Source: Caenorhabditis elegans
Lineage: Eukaryota; Nematoda; Chromadorea; Rhabditida; Rhabditidae
Assembly: GCF_000002985.6 (NCBI RefSeq)
Contig: NC_003284.9
Span: 496,001 to 560,000 of the forward strand
Length of the DNA stretch: 64,000 nucleotides
Reading direction: 5' to 3'
A program made the translations under genes and the position numbers. A model generated the notes under the pieces. That model saw only the letters and a list, made by a program, of their open reading frames with translations, had not been told where the DNA came from and ran no database searches. Positions within the stretch are counted from its first letter, which is position 1; each line of letters starts with the position of its first letter. Below, one piece after another: positions 23,801-34,961 of this stretch.

Positions 23801-24964
23801 GAAAAACAAAGAAAAAACACAGAAAAAAATGCACACCGATAAATAATGCGGAAAGTCAAATTGCTGATCGCATTTATTTCAATTTGACGTTGCCGAATAT
23901 GACATTTCCTTCAAGGAACCTTTTTCACATTCCAGCAAACAACGTTTTAAACAAAACTATGATTGCCTCCATTTAACTCTACAACATATTCCTAACAAAA
24001 ATCACCAGGAAAGTGCGTGAGAAATGAGTCTCAATTCTTTGTTCCCATTGCCTACAAAGTGTGAGAAACAGTATGGAAAATTGACTCATATCTGATATCT
24101 TGTTAAAAATATTGGCATTCATATTGGCACGTAAATGAGCTAATATTTCATGGACTTTTAATGTCACAATCCGTCGAAACAACCGACAATTATTTTTAGC
24201 CAAGCTGCTGAACGTTTCCGGCCAATTGTAAATGGAATTTTTATTTATCAGTGTCAGAAATTTCAATTGTTAAACTACAAAATGAAACGCGTTCTATAAG
24301 TTTCCCGATAATTAACGGAAAAATAAGGTTAACTTAATAAAAAATTTCAAAAACATACAGTTATAAATGTTTTTGCTTACTATTAGGTATACATTTTTGT
24401 TTGTCTTTTAAGTCTTTTGTCTCTTGTCGGCCCATTTGACCCTTTGAACAAGACTACATAATATGAACAGAGCACGTGAAATAACACTGATAAAAAATTA
24501 CCACGTAATTTCCAGTGTAAAAAGCTTGTCCCAGATTTGAAAAGAGCTCATCGGATTGTTGTTGAACAACCGAGGGATTTGCTGAATTGTCCACATCTAC
24601 GATATTTGATTTCTGAAATAAATTTAGTAGAAAAGTAATAGTAGGAAAGTAATACTAAAAAATGTCATGTGAGAACTCATAACTAAATCCAGTATGTATT
24701 ACAAATTTCCCGATTTATAGTTAATTACCTTTTTGTGTCTTTCAAATCCAATCGGAAGTTGTGGTTTGACTGTATTGCCATCTTTTTTAACTTTAGAAGA
24801 ATTTAACTGATCAAGAGTCTGAAAATTCAAAGTTCATCAATTTTCCACAATTTGCACAATACTTGAACAGTAATCACGTCATGTGGATTGCTGAGCGTTG
24901 CAGGAAGTGTTCGAGACACAGAATTTTTCCGAGGGGCTAGAAACCTGTTCCATAAGGTATGCAT
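14899..24964 (-). CDS. Single-pass membrane protein of unknown family (532 aa)
   Basis: Exons in order: 24863-24964, 24729-24818, 24502-24612, 18470-18531, 16556-17140, 15491-15987, 14899-15050. The 1599 nt give 532 residues with all phases consistent. The start ATG (24962-24964) follows a TTTAG acceptor by about 25 nt, as in a trans-spliced message. The N-terminal half is Ser/Asn-rich. The middle is Lys-rich with repeated basic clusters (GRKKNRKSKYK, KNQKKGRKNRK). One strongly hydrophobic helix (YFLIIGVYVLVFIYV, about residues 484-498) sits near the C-terminus with a short tail after it. This suggests a protein anchored near its C-terminus with a long basic region on one side of a membrane. 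No known domain is recognised. Intron 4, about 6 kb, holds a palindromic element and the satellite at 19841-21480. An upstream exon at 25386-25448 also joins in frame, so an alternative 5' end is possible. Confidence 0.75.
17302..17693. repeat. MITE-like element, CCTCTATTAG family
   Basis: Termini ACCGTATATTCTCTATTAG and CTAATAGAGGATATACGGT are near-perfect inverted repeats. The inner sequence repeats CTATTAGTTTTGCA. It lies in an intron of the membrane-protein gene. Confidence 0.85.
17944..18065 (+). repeat. Second copy of the SINE-like repeat (body only)
   Basis: In reverse complement it matches the body of the 7526-7769 repeat: GCGGATCTAGGAGTCAGGCACACTG against GCGGATCTGGGAGTCAGGTACACTG in shorter blocks, then TTAAGCCATAATCCAG. 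The tRNA-like head is absent here. Confidence 0.55.
19841..19950. repeat. Heat-shock-element-like repeat block (left)
   Basis: Repeated TTCCAGA and TTCTAGAA units (for example GATTCTAGAACAGTCTAGAA) are spaced by about ten bases, forming inverted nGAAn pentamers. It is the left edge of the composite satellite. Confidence 0.6.
19951..20602. repeat. Tandem array, about 34-35 bp unit with TTTCCCGCCAAAA
   Basis: Roughly 17 imperfect copies of CAGAAAATTTGAATTTCCC plus GCCAAAAATTTTTCT, interrupted near 20160-20215 by a short GGGTCTCTCCACGAT segment. Later copies drift to TTTAAATTTCCC. Confidence 0.9.
20603..20858. repeat. 15-bp minisatellite, GGGTCTCGCCACGAT
   Basis: About 17 tandem copies of a 15-bp unit with variants in two positions (TCTCACC, TCTTTCC; GAT or GGT). 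All six frames are open across it, giving spurious RGETH-type or TMGLT-type peptides. Confidence 0.95.
20876..21090. promoter_or_regulatory. Extended heat shock element array
   Basis: Alternating TTC and GAA triplets occur at exact two-base spacing: four units at 20884-20901, eleven continuous units at 20923-20975 and eight units at 20993-21030. This is the HSF-1 consensus (inverted nGAAn pentamers) extended far beyond the usual three or four units. The array lies in the 6-kb intron of the membrane-protein gene, next to tandem satellites. Helitron elements bearing HSEs have been reported in C. elegans; that this copy works is an inference. Confidence 0.65.
21108..21480. repeat. Three tandem ~123-bp units rich in CTACAGTA
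   Basis: Three copies begin near 21111, 21235 and 21357. Each has CCTACAGTACTCCTACAGTA, then CCCCGACCATATCCC, then CTAACCCCAAACC. A related single unit is at 29226-29345. Confidence 0.85.
22949..23668. repeat. 720-bp palindromic element, TTTAAAGGNGGAGTAGCGCCA family
   Basis: Left end TTTAAAGGCGGAGTAGCGCC; right end GGCGCTACTCTACCTTTAA. The arms match for about 200 bp each (for example TTGAACTACCGCCAAT and ATTGGCGGTAGTTCAA). No transposase frame is present. Other members are at 36487-36912 and 63170-63469. Confidence 0.85.
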
Positions 24965-27012
24965 TTGTTGTGGTTCTTAAAAAATGCCCTAAACATTTAA
25001 AAAAAAACTTCAGATATGGAAATAATTCGTTGATTAAGTGGTTAAAACTGAAATAGTGACATAAATATAAATAGGCATGGTAGGATATGGAAAACCGTTT
25101 TTCGTGTTCAGTACTCGCTCACAAGGTAGTTCTGTACTTGCGGCAAGTTATTTTGCAAAAGGTCTGAGTTTTTTAGGTTGGTTCACATGGGAAAAGTTTG
25201 AAGACGACTTGTGTGGTTATTTATGTACAAATCTTTTGAAAAAATAAATACATCACTGATTGATTCTTCATGCTCTATATTTTAACATGAAGATAACGTT
25301 GACATATGCACCAAGAATAACGAAAAGTCAAAGTAACATGTAATTTTAAAAACACTCCACAATTAAAAAAAACTCTAATTATTACCTGTTGATTAAATTT
25401 CCGCAAACTTCACTTACAGAGTTATTCTTTTTTGATGTTTCAGTTTTCCTAAAATCGAGAATTATACATTTTCTAAAGTAATTTTTGCAGCGATTTTTTA
25501 GCACAAAATAGAGTTAATAACAGTAATAGAAATTTTATGAGTTGGTACTTATTTTTACCTATTTTCATACAACCTATATTTTGAGCATAGGTACGGCAGA
25601 ATATAGAAAATTTCCTTTCAATATTGTTGAAAAGTGACAAAAAAAACTTCCGGCTCACTTAATTTCACACGAGAGCTTACTTTTCAGGTTCTCAAAAAAA
25701 TTTAAGATCAAATGTTTATACTGAGAAAACGTTCAAGGAATAATTTCAAAAAAAAAATGTAATAATGAGCATAGACCAGCATATTAACAGATACCAGATT
25801 TCTGTGAAAATTAAATTTATAAACGTTCAAGTTAACTAAAAAAAATTTACTAGACACAGATAGCTAGCAATTTTTCATTCAAAAAATTGGAACGAGTTTT
25901 TTTTGATATTTGAGTTTTTCTGAAAATATTCATGCAGTATTTTTCTACAGTATGAAAAATGTGTTCTAGATTAAAAATATACATGTATTTATACATAATG
26001 ATGTTCTGATTTTCTGATTCAAATAAATTGAAACGAAAAATCGTTTTCCAAAAAATTTAATCTGCTTCTACGTAAAAATGTTAAATTGTTTGTTCTGACA
26101 CCATCCAAAATATCTTTTTAAATTCAAGACACAATGAGTGTGTTTAGAAACAAGTGGTCAGAGTTCATCTTTATAGAATACCAAATGGATACAGTGTATG
26201 GTAATTCATGTATTCCTGGATGGCCAGGAAACAAAGCAAATCACTCAAATATGCCAGTCAACAGTTTTGTCAAGTTGGAGGAATGGCAACAATGCAATGT
26301 GAATTGATGATTTCTTTGTTGGCACGGTAGTCACGCGTTTCTCATAAAAATTCTAGAGCAGGCTAATGGCCAGTTTAAATAAAATTTTTTTCAGTCGACA
26401 AGTTTGGCAAATCCCCAAATTGGCGGTTTGCCGATTTGCCGGAAATTTTCAATTCAGGCAATTTGCCGAAGATTTTTATTTTTAGACGGAAACACTTAAG
26501 ACTGTGCCTTTTTAAAAAAATGTTCACGTTGAATGTGCAAAAAAACCAATTTGCCAAAAATTTTTGGGATTTGCCCTTTTCGGGCAAATTCGACCGGAAA
26601 CTTCAACTCCGGCAATTTGCCGATTTGCCGACTTGTCGAAAAAAAAATCATTCGCCGCCCACCCCGGATAGACACTTTCAAGCAACTCAGGTTATGTTCA
26701 ATGTAGAATGTTCATTTGTACTAATAGTAAGAAAATAGATTAAAAAGGTTATGGAAAAAAGTGTTAAAGAAAAAATAACGGATAGTTTGAACGTATGAGC
26801 AAAATGTGCATCAATAAACGAATTTCGTAATAAACCTCTGCAAAACATTTGGAAACATTTTCATGAAGGTTCATAATTTTGAATATAAATAACCTGATTT
26901 GAGTTAAAATCTATAATTTTGGCCACTTTTCCGCGTAGAAGCGGTCTTTGAAAACTTTTTGAAAATGTTCATGACAAAATTTGTTTATTTGAGCACATTT
27001 TCGGTTTATATG
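24965..27012. other. Upstream region of the membrane-protein gene; no firm gene
   Basis: Holds a possible alternative 5' exon (25386-25448: good TAG acceptor and GTAAT donor, in frame with the next exon) and a GCCGATTTGCCGG repeat at 26390-26675. Otherwise AT-rich sequence with nothing recognised. Confidence 0.45.
26390..26675. repeat. GCCGATTTGCCGG-type repeat, third copy
   Basis: GGCGGTTTGCCGATTTGCC at the left and CGGCAATTTGCCGATTTGCC followed by CCGCCCACCCC at the right; same family as 1835-1955. Confidence 0.75.
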
Positions 27013-27014
27013 TA

Positions 27015-28268
27015 TTAGGTTGGTCGAAAAGTCTTTGCAAAATTTTGATTTTTTTTTGGAAGTAGTATTTTTTCAAAGCGAACAAGATTCAATGGGTAAT
27101 ATATTTACCATTAATGCCTATGACTTCTTGCCAACACAACGGAAGTTGAACAGTACCCTCCGCCTAGAACTCCTGCGATTAGGAGGCAAAGAAGTCGTCC
27201 AACCCCGTTTCGACGACCTTTCGATCATGAAACTTCTGCCCGGCAAGGTGATTCTGGAGTGAGCGGAACAGATGGTAGTCAGTAGGAGCCAAGCCCGGCG
27301 AATACGATGGGTAAGATAAAATTTGGATTCCGACTGTCTGGAGCTTCTGGCGGGTCTTAAAAGTTGTATTCGGTCTTGCGTTGTCATGGAGCAGCAACAA
27401 CTTTGATCCTCTAGGGCGATGTAATCGATAAGCATGGACCATCTTTTCCAATTAAATGCAGTATAGGCCAGCGTTGATTGTAGCAAAGTCTGGAAGAAGC
27501 TCTCTGGAAATGACACCCTTACTGTCCCGCCCAATTGAGAGAAGCACTTTTTTCCGTGAAGTTCTAATTTGAGGTCAGGTGTCGCGGTTTCCTCGACCGG
27601 GACCAACTCTTTTTTCCTGGTATGGCTAACATACAATACCCATTTATCATTTCCAGTAATGATATCCTTAACCCAGTCCGTTGTTCGTTTCCTAGTGAGC
27701 AGCGAAAGAGAGAGGTCACAAAACAATTTTTCTGAGAATCGGGCAAATTGTGAGGAACGAGTTGACCGAACTTTTCTACCCTTCCGGTTTCGTGGAGATG
27801 GTTGATGATGGTTTTTTGAGGATGCTTGAGAGTCGCAGAAAGTTCGCGGTTCGTTGCTCTTGGATCATCTTCCAGGGCTCTCGAAATATCCTCGTCGATA
27901 TTCAAACGAGAGCGATCTTATCTTGGTTTATCATCGAGATCGTAGTTCTTTTTCGTGAACTTTTCGAACCAAAACTTCATGGTATTATAGGTGACAGAGT
28001 TATTGCCTAACACTGCACACATGTTACGACGAGCTTCGTTGCAATTGCAGATTTGGGGGAACTCGTACAGAAAAACCCATCGGAGGGCGTGACGTTCGGC
28101 GAGCAAATTCTCGGTCATTTTGAACAGCACCCAAAAGTTTTTTTTAAATATATTAAACATGCACATTACGTACTATGCAAATAAAAAAACAGAATCAGAA
28201 AAAAAATGAATTAACGCTGAGAAATGAAGAAAAGTACAAATTTTGCAAAGACTTTTCGACCAACCTAA
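27015..28268 (-). mobile_element. mariner (Tc1/mariner) transposon, 1254 bp, decayed
   Basis: Both ends carry inverted repeats (TTAGGTTGGTCGAAAAGTC at the left, GACTTTTCGACCAACCTAA at the right) and are flanked by TA target duplications at 27013-27014 and 28269-28270. The length is normal for mariner. The transposase lies on the minus strand. The N-terminal DNA-binding part reads in 27918-28166, the middle in 27564-27905, and the catalytic region in 27118-27726 and then 27179-27451. Frame changes between these segments inactivate it. The last frame shows LLHDNARPN and YSPGLAPTDYH, whose aspartates are separated by 34 residues, the mariner D,D34D signature. Confidence 0.93.
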
Positions 28269-29029
28269 TACGTTGAACCAAAACAAGTTGGGAAATTTTC
28301 AGATTGCACCGAAATTTATCTTTCTTTTCGGAAAATTTGATTTGGCACATTTTTACCATATAAAATTCGGTTGTTTGAGGGTATTTACAGTTTTTTGAGC
28401 AAAAACCCAACAAACGTTGACCTCTCCCTTTTTAAAAAAGTTGTTATCATTCAAAAAACAACATTGAATAAAACCTTGAAAAATATTCAGACCAATGAAA
28501 AATGTGTGTACAAAAATATATCTTTCGTTTTGTTGTCTGATATTTATCGTTGCTTATACCCATATTTGTTTCAATTGCGTGCAAGTTGAAGGTTGTTTCT
28601 TTGTCCCCTCTCTGGGTCGTGGCGACCTTTTGCATTCTGGGAAAAAAACGGGAATTTGTTAATGTGACACAAGCCAAAAAACGCGCCTTATATTCATGTT
28701 AAAAAGAGGATTTAAATGAAATGTACAAAACAAAACCGACAACAATTTCGTTGAAGTCAGAACTGAAAATGTTAGCTTCGACCATGAGACTTAAATACCA
28801 AACGTGTGAAATGTTAGCGCTCTGTGTTTAAGCCGCGTGTCACAATATCTGATCACTTCGAAAATCGAAAAAAAAAATAGTCACGTTTTGGAATGTGCAA
28901 AGCATGAGAAGTTTATCGAAATTAATACATTTTTGAATTTCTTTATGCCAATTTCAGTAGCAATAGTGAGAATGGATAGCGGAACACGGAAAAAGTTTGA
29001 GAGCACTTGAACTTAGAAAGAGGAATCAG

Positions 29030-29180
29030 GGATGGGCGGAAATTGCCTGTAAACAAATTTTCTGCCGACAAATTTGGCAAATCGGCAATTTGTTGGTTCG
29101 CCGATTTGCAGGAAATGTTTAATTCCGGCAATTTGCCGGATTGCCGATTTGCCGGAAATCTTCTTTTTCGGCAAGTTGAA
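29030..29180. repeat. GCCGATTTGCCGG-type repeat, fourth copy
   Basis: CGGCAATTTGCCGGATTGCC and related runs. It is followed directly by the CTACAGTA unit at 29226-29396, so the two may belong to one composite element. Confidence 0.7.
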
Positions 29181-29225
29181 ACATATTTTACGATCCCGAC
29201 TTCTAGAGCTGAAAACTAATTTTTC

Positions 29226-29396
29226 TGAAACTACCGTAATCCTACAGTACTCCTACCGTACCACTATTGTACCACTACAGTATCCCGACTATATCCCTAC
29301 ACTAACCCAACTCACTATCCCTCCAGAAGCTAAAACTTTGCAGACTACAAAGACTACAAACTATGGACAAACGGAATAAGCGCTTTATATATAGTA
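29226..29396. repeat. Single CTACAGTA unit ending in GCGCTTTATATATAG
   Basis: Same sequence type as the three units at 21108-21480 (CTACCGTAATCCTACAGTAC). It continues through ACAAACGGAATAAGCGC to TTTATATATAG, a terminus shared with 3562-3579. Confidence 0.7.
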
Positions 29397-29659
29397 AATG
29401 ATTAGAGACCGTGAATGTGAATAAGAGTCAAAAAAAGTATAGTTTCAAAGAAAAACATACACAACTTGCGCGCCAGCAAGAAATTTGATTCTTAAAGTCT
29501 GTGGCGCCGGTAAAATTGGTAACTTTAAAGTGTTTTACCTTATTTTGTTCTTTAGAAATTTGGCAAGACCTGCATTACTGAACTATTTTTTAAGCATTCC
29601 CTTCGGATTTTATAAGCAGAAGAATTTGTCAACATAATTATGGCCCACGATATATAATA

Positions 29660-29752
29660 TATATTGCTGTTTTTCCGGCAAATTCTGCAAATCAGCAATT
29701 TGCCGGTTCGCCGCTTTGCCGGAAAAAAATCGGTTGCCGCCCACACCTAGAA
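29660..29752. repeat. GCCGATTTGCCGG-type repeat, fifth copy (short)
   Basis: CGGCAAATTCTGCAAATCAG, then GCCGCTTTGCCGG and the terminal CCGCCCACACC. Confidence 0.65.
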
Positions 29753-30072
29753 AGAATATCGATTTTGGAGTTTTGTTTGAACTTCTTGCAATGATCGAAT
29801 TTCATAATGAGGTGATAACTTCACAAAAAATTCAAAATTTTTTTGCGGCTACAAATAGTTTTTTAAAACTAATTTTATCAATCTTTCTTGCACTTTTGGT
29901 AATTCAAGTTTTTTTGTTTATATATTTTTAAAAATTTTTGAATTTTTTATCTCGATTTGTATGTTTTTTATCTATCGTAGCCTGATAAAGTTTCAAAACA
30001 TCAGCAAACTATAACATCTACGTATTTAGAATGCTAAACTGTATTTTTAATAGAACACAATAAAAATCATAT

Positions 30073-33000
30073 TTAATCTCTCTTCGATTTGCCCTTCTTT
30101 TCCTCCACATGCCCGAAACAACTGAACTTGTACCACCCAAAAATGGTAGGTATCACAAGAGAAATGCTAAGCCAAAATACTGGAATAATCACATCTAAAT
30201 TGTAATAAGTCCAAGTTGTTTGACCACGGCTTTCGAACTTAATTTCGTCGAGTCCGTGATTTTTGATTGCCTGCAAAAAGTCGTATCATTATCCCACGCT
30301 ATTTCCTTTCTAAAAATAAATTTAATAACAAGTTTGCTTAAAGTTTCTCAAAATGTGAACAATTATAACGTGGTGGGTTTCGAGCTTTGGTTTCCCCCAA
30401 CAATGTTTTTATTGATTGGTTATGAATACTATGCACCTACACAGATATTATCTACCCGCTAAAACCTGAAACTTTGACTTTGATTTTTTTGTTCAAACAT
30501 TTTTTACAGATCTTACCCATTCAGTAGTTTTAATCAGTAATTGAGAAGAACTGAGGGGTTTTGATTTGATAAGATCGCGTATTCTCTGAGCTTTCAAGGA
30601 GTACCTGAATCAATAATTTTTATTCAAATACTAAACGCAAAGGTAACATACTTCTTGTTGTGAATAATTTCAGAAATAGCCTTTTCAATTTCCTCGGGCT
30701 CCGTAAGCAGTTGTTTTTTGTGTCTTCGGATTCCCCAACCTTTTTTCTCAACTGCTCTGCTGTTTCTAAATTTGAAAATGATTCATGTGGGGCAGTATTT
30801 CGGAAACTTACAAATTCTGATCAAACATAAAAGGAATATTGATAAGTGGAACTCCAGCTCTCGCCGCTTCAACAATACTATTGTAGCCAGAATGAGTGAT
30901 GAAGAGTTTGAGGCGAGGATGGTCTGGAAAATTAAGCTATTATTTTTTTTTCGAATATAAACATACGGAGAATTGCCGGTTGTGGTAGCCAATCAGACAC
31001 AAAAGCGTTGGAAACTGATTTAGCATATTCTCGGGTGCTCTGAAAAATATTAAACAAGTTTTACGGGTGGTTGCAAGACATTTTATAAATGTTTGAGTTC
31101 ACACACTATACAAATTTTTTTTGAGATATTCTCAAAATTGAGTGTGATTGATATGTATGATCCGACATCTACTGAGCGCAAGGCTGCACTATAAAACACA
31201 AATTTGTCAAGTTCACTGCGAAGTTAAAAATAAAAAAACTGGGTAGCTGTCGGATCATGATTAACTAGATTTGACACTTTCATGTGTATTCATGTGATGA
31301 CAAAAAAAGAAAATATGTATTTTTAAACATTTTTTCTCCTAAACATATGTATCGGTAATAAGTGTTTCTTAAAAAACGCATGCATTTTTCAATATTTTTC
31401 AACATTTTTCTATATTTTTTTACATCGACCGTGGGCTGTCGGCCAATGTAGAAAAATGCCTTAAAAGGTCGTAAAATGTCGAAAAATTAAAAAAAAAAGC
31501 ATGCGCCATTTTTACATTTTTAAACACGCATGAATAGAGGAACAACAAAAATATAAATATAAAAACACATTTTTGCATTTTACGTCATCGCATGAATAAC
31601 CCCATTAGAAAATCCAAATTTTGCCAATGATACACACCATGCCCGTGTGCCCGCACTATCACACCAGGAGTCTTCGCGGGACTTTGCACCACTATAGCTG
31701 TGTACAACAGAGAAGAGCGATGGTGTGAAAAGCGATAGTAGCGCCATCGTGGAAGGACTAGTTCAAATTGTTGAATTTTGTGCACACACGAGTGCAATTC
31801 GGTAGAAGGTAATAACATGAACAACAATAAAACTCACCAAGTCATATTTATCAGCTCTTATCACAAAATGATAGTCGGGGAACTTCTTCACAATGTCCAA
31901 TACGGTACGCATTACCTTGCTATCAATTTTAGTAGTGTTCGCAATAGTACCCAGCGAAAAATAAATGACGCCTTCCTTCCCCTTGCTCATTTCACTTGCA
32001 AACACATTGTCCATTTCAGCGACGTCGTCATCAACTCCAAGCCCTCCGACGTGGACAATGTTTTGAAGAGTAGTTGTGGAAATGTCGATTATTTCATCAG
32101 TGGCCACAAAAATGACGTCAACATCGCTAGTAACACTGTAGAGAGATGGGAAATGTTCTCTGAAATTACTTTTTCAAAAAATCTGTCTTAAGCTTTATCT
32201 CAAGCTCACCCAAATTTATGCTGGAAATGCGCCTGAAGGCGGTTATTCAAAAGAGTAAATTCGAGTTTTGTGAGAACAGCAACAAATAAATTTCTGGCTC
32301 TTTCAGTGTACGTTGGGCTTATGCTCAAATCGGCAGCAAATGCTACAGTTGAGGTGGGCATTGGAAGACCAGTGAAATCGTATACTGGAGCAGCAAATGG
32401 GCAACTGAAAGTTTTAGTTTTTTTTTGGTAATATTATTTTATTAAAAAAGGGGAAATATGGTCAAATTTTCGATCTAAATTATATGCCAGGTTTACGATA
32501 CATTCCAAATTCAAGATATGACTTGGAAAAATTTTTTCAACTCCCTATTTTAAGTAATTGTTACGAGATCATATTTCAAAACAATTTTCAGATGAACTAT
32601 TTATGTTGTTGTTGTTGCTGCAACGGCAGCGCAGCGCCGGTCTGTCACGGCAAAGCACTCGCTCCTTCTGGGTCACAGGTGAGCGGCAGGCCTAGTCTTC
32701 TGGCCGCCAGTTTTGGGCTTTTCCATAGGTCTTCAATTTTGATCGGGGGTTCTTCCACATTCTAGGAAGTGGCGTAGGTCCCCTGATGAGTTGCCGCATT
32801 GGCAGGGGTCCACATTGATTCCTTTAATTTTGGCTCGGTATTGCGGGACGAGTAGCGGGTCACCACAACGCAGTCTGGCCAGTTCCCTCCGGGTTGATTT
32901 CGGGAGCTGCTTTTCTTCTTCGTTCAGTTTCGGCGGCTTCTTGTTTGTCGTCCTGACGTTTCGTTGGGGAAATCCAGTGATGGTTCTCTTGGCCTGTCGG

Positions 33001-34138
33001 TTTTCCGCTCAGGTTGGCGCCTCGCTTTCAGTCCGCGGTTCGGGTGGGTGGTTGATTTGGCCATGGAGAGGTAAGCCTGCTGTCTAGCGAGTTCACATTC
33101 TTCGCGAAGAGGGAGCATTTGTGTTTCGGCATAGATGTGGACGATTGGCGTGTCCTTCGTGAGACCGGCGCAAATCCGTAAGGCATTTCTGTAGCATATT
33201 TCCAGAGTGTTGAGTCGTGATTGGCTCAGGAGCTGGGTCCATGCTGGTGCACCGTATAGTGCTAGGGATTTGATGATAGCCTTCGTTGTCTGCAGTAGGA
33301 CTTCCTTCGAGCAGCCCCAGGTTGTCCCAGTTAGTGCTTTCAGGATGTTGCACATGGAAATGGTCTTCTTTTTAATGGACTCGACGTGTACCCGGCTATT
33401 TATACGCGCAATGTGCTACAGCTAAATATTTGAATCAAAATTAAACACAAATACGCTTTATGCCAGTTTCAACCACTCACCTTGAGATCAAAAAGTGCCT
33501 CGGAATTTCCAGAGCGTGTGCATAGCCAAAACCACACAAATTGATTTGCTCTGCAAAGAACCCATCAAACTTTGCATTTTTGAGCTCATTGAATATGTCA
33601 TCCATCTTCAAAAACTCGGCACACAAGTCATTGTACACATTCTGATAGGCCCACCATCCCTTGATCTCGTCTGTGAAGCTTGGCTCTTCCATTACAGTTT
33701 CGGAGAAGCCTAAAATTTATTCGAGTCAAATTTTTTATCAGTGCGTTTGCAAACCGTGAAGAACATTTTTAAAATTAGTAGATTCCTGGAAACCATCGAT
33801 AATGCGTTTTTTAGCTACTTTGACGCTGTTTGTGGTTTGGGAGATTCCAAGAAAATCTAGCTCCAGCACTGTCTGAAAATAAAAAAGTTCACAGACTGTA
33901 ATTTTATTGCTTTTATGCAGACTTTTTTAAATGTAATACATCCTTTTTGAAAAGACTTATTATAATTGACTAAAGTGATTTTTTGACCTACCACATCATG
34001 ACCAGCGCGGGCCAGTTCATCAGCAAGCCTTCCATTTGAAATTAGATGAGATTTACTTGTTGCAGGCGAGAATACTAAAATTTTATAAGAAAACGCTGCA
34101 TTTACAAATGTTGCTAGTAATACAAATATCAGCCGCAT
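30073..34138 (-). CDS. UDP-glycosyltransferase (UGT), 531 aa, complete
   Basis: Ten exons: 33992-34138, 33755-33872, 33481-33709, 32210-32404, 31838-32159, 30967-31039, 30812-30923, 30652-30765, 30517-30604, 30073-30270. The 1596 nt give 531 residues, the normal UGT length, with all phases consistent. It transfers a sugar from a UDP-sugar to small lipophilic acceptors in the ER lumen. The order is: signal peptide (1-17), the [20 protein letters not shown] helix holding the likely catalytic His31, an acceptor-binding half, the donor signature ([10 protein letters not shown], then [20 protein letters not shown], about 354-386), and a C-terminal membrane helix (about 494-514). A Lys-rich cytosolic tail ([10 protein letters not shown]) resembles the family's ER retention tails. 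Intron 3 carries a LINE fragment. It appears functional; the exact paralog is not assigned. Confidence 0.93.
31376..31520. repeat. Inverted repeat in a UGT intron
   Basis: AACGCATGCATTTTTC at the left and AAAAAAGCATGCGCC at the right flank T-rich and A-rich arms around GACCGTGGGCTGTCGGCC, so the region can fold back. It lies within the 31040-31837 intron. Confidence 0.5.
32597..33403 (-). mobile_element. 5'-truncated non-LTR retrotransposon (CR1/jockey-like)
   Basis: A minus-strand frame (32924-33355) matches the region after the reverse transcriptase of LINEs: [15 protein letters not shown], then [15 protein letters not shown] and [15 protein letters not shown]. The element ends in a short CAA-repeat tail (32605-32620), and CTATTTAT flanks both sides (32597-32604 and 33396-33403), a likely target-site duplication. 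About 790 bp remain. It lies in intron 3 of the UGT gene, in the same orientation. Confidence 0.85.
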
Positions 34139-34624
34139 AGTTAAACGCTAATAACGCGTCAAGAATGCTGCAAATTAGTTTTTACACGTCTTATCAGTTC
34201 TACAAAATGATAAGACAAAAGTGGCGACGAAAAGAGCGGCTGTTGATAAGATCACAATGTCATTTTTGTGAACTGATGGCGTTGGGTGTAAATGAATGTT
34301 GTAGTTGAATATGTAATATATATTTTGTGTTTCTATCTTTGGCATTTTGGCCTTGAGGTCCTACTTCAAACACTGACGAGGACTTCTTAATACACATGAC
34401 ATTTTAACTGGAATGACAAAATTGTTGACAGAATTTGAAAACGAGTTTGGAATAGAACTGAAAAATGGCTGGATTACAAAAATTTTGTGAAATAGAGAAT
34501 GACTTTTTCTGGAATATGTGCCTAATATGTTTGAGAAAAACGTTGTGAAGAAACATTGGCGCCAACTTTATAGGAAATAATAATTATGATGAAAGCATGG
34601 TATTAAATATTATTTAACGACGAT

Positions 34625-34961
34625 TTACTTTCCATATCCACATCCACAGCATCCTCCACATGGAACTGGAGACACTGCAGCTACAGTAGCACATCCACAC
34701 CCACAACCGCATCCATAATATCTCTTGGCGCGAATCATAACTTCAGACTGGCCTTCCAGGGCTATGTCGGTTGGAAGTTCTTCACCATTCACAGCTAATG
34801 CAAAATTTGAAGAATCTTGAATTGGACCCGATTGTTCCAAACTCTAAAATTAAACATTATTACATTTTACCAAGCTTTTTTTTGTTTTCAACCTTATCTA
34901 TAATTTCTGAATTAGCAATAGAAAATACGAGGATAGCAGCGAAAAGAACAACGCGGAGCAT
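34625..34961 (-). CDS. Small secreted Cys/Gly-rich peptide precursor (95 aa)
   Basis: Two exons, 34893-34961 and 34625-34843, are separated by a 49-nt intron. The start has a clear signal peptide (MLRVVLFAAILVFSIANS). A spacer of about 50 residues ends in a dibasic KR, and a cysteine-glycine tail follows: YYGCGCGCGCATVAAV, then CGGCCGCGYGK. Signal, propart, dibasic site and compact tail is the layout of processed secreted peptides. Candidates are neuropeptide-like, antimicrobial (YGG/caenacin type) or cuticle/egg-coat peptides; none can be proven. The gene sits between the UGT and the kinase on the same strand, but spacing does not suggest an operon. Confidence 0.85.

Larger units (their letters stand above)
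28269..30072. other. Intergenic region between mariner and the UGT gene
   Basis: Contains two GCCGATTTGCCGG repeats and one CTACAGTA-type unit that ends in GCGCTTTATATATAG. No supported gene was found. Confidence 0.55.

Noticed and set aside
25386..25448. Obligatory 5' exon of the membrane-protein gene
   Set aside because: It joins in frame, but a good in-frame ATG with an upstream acceptor exists at 24964, and no initiator exon was found further upstream.
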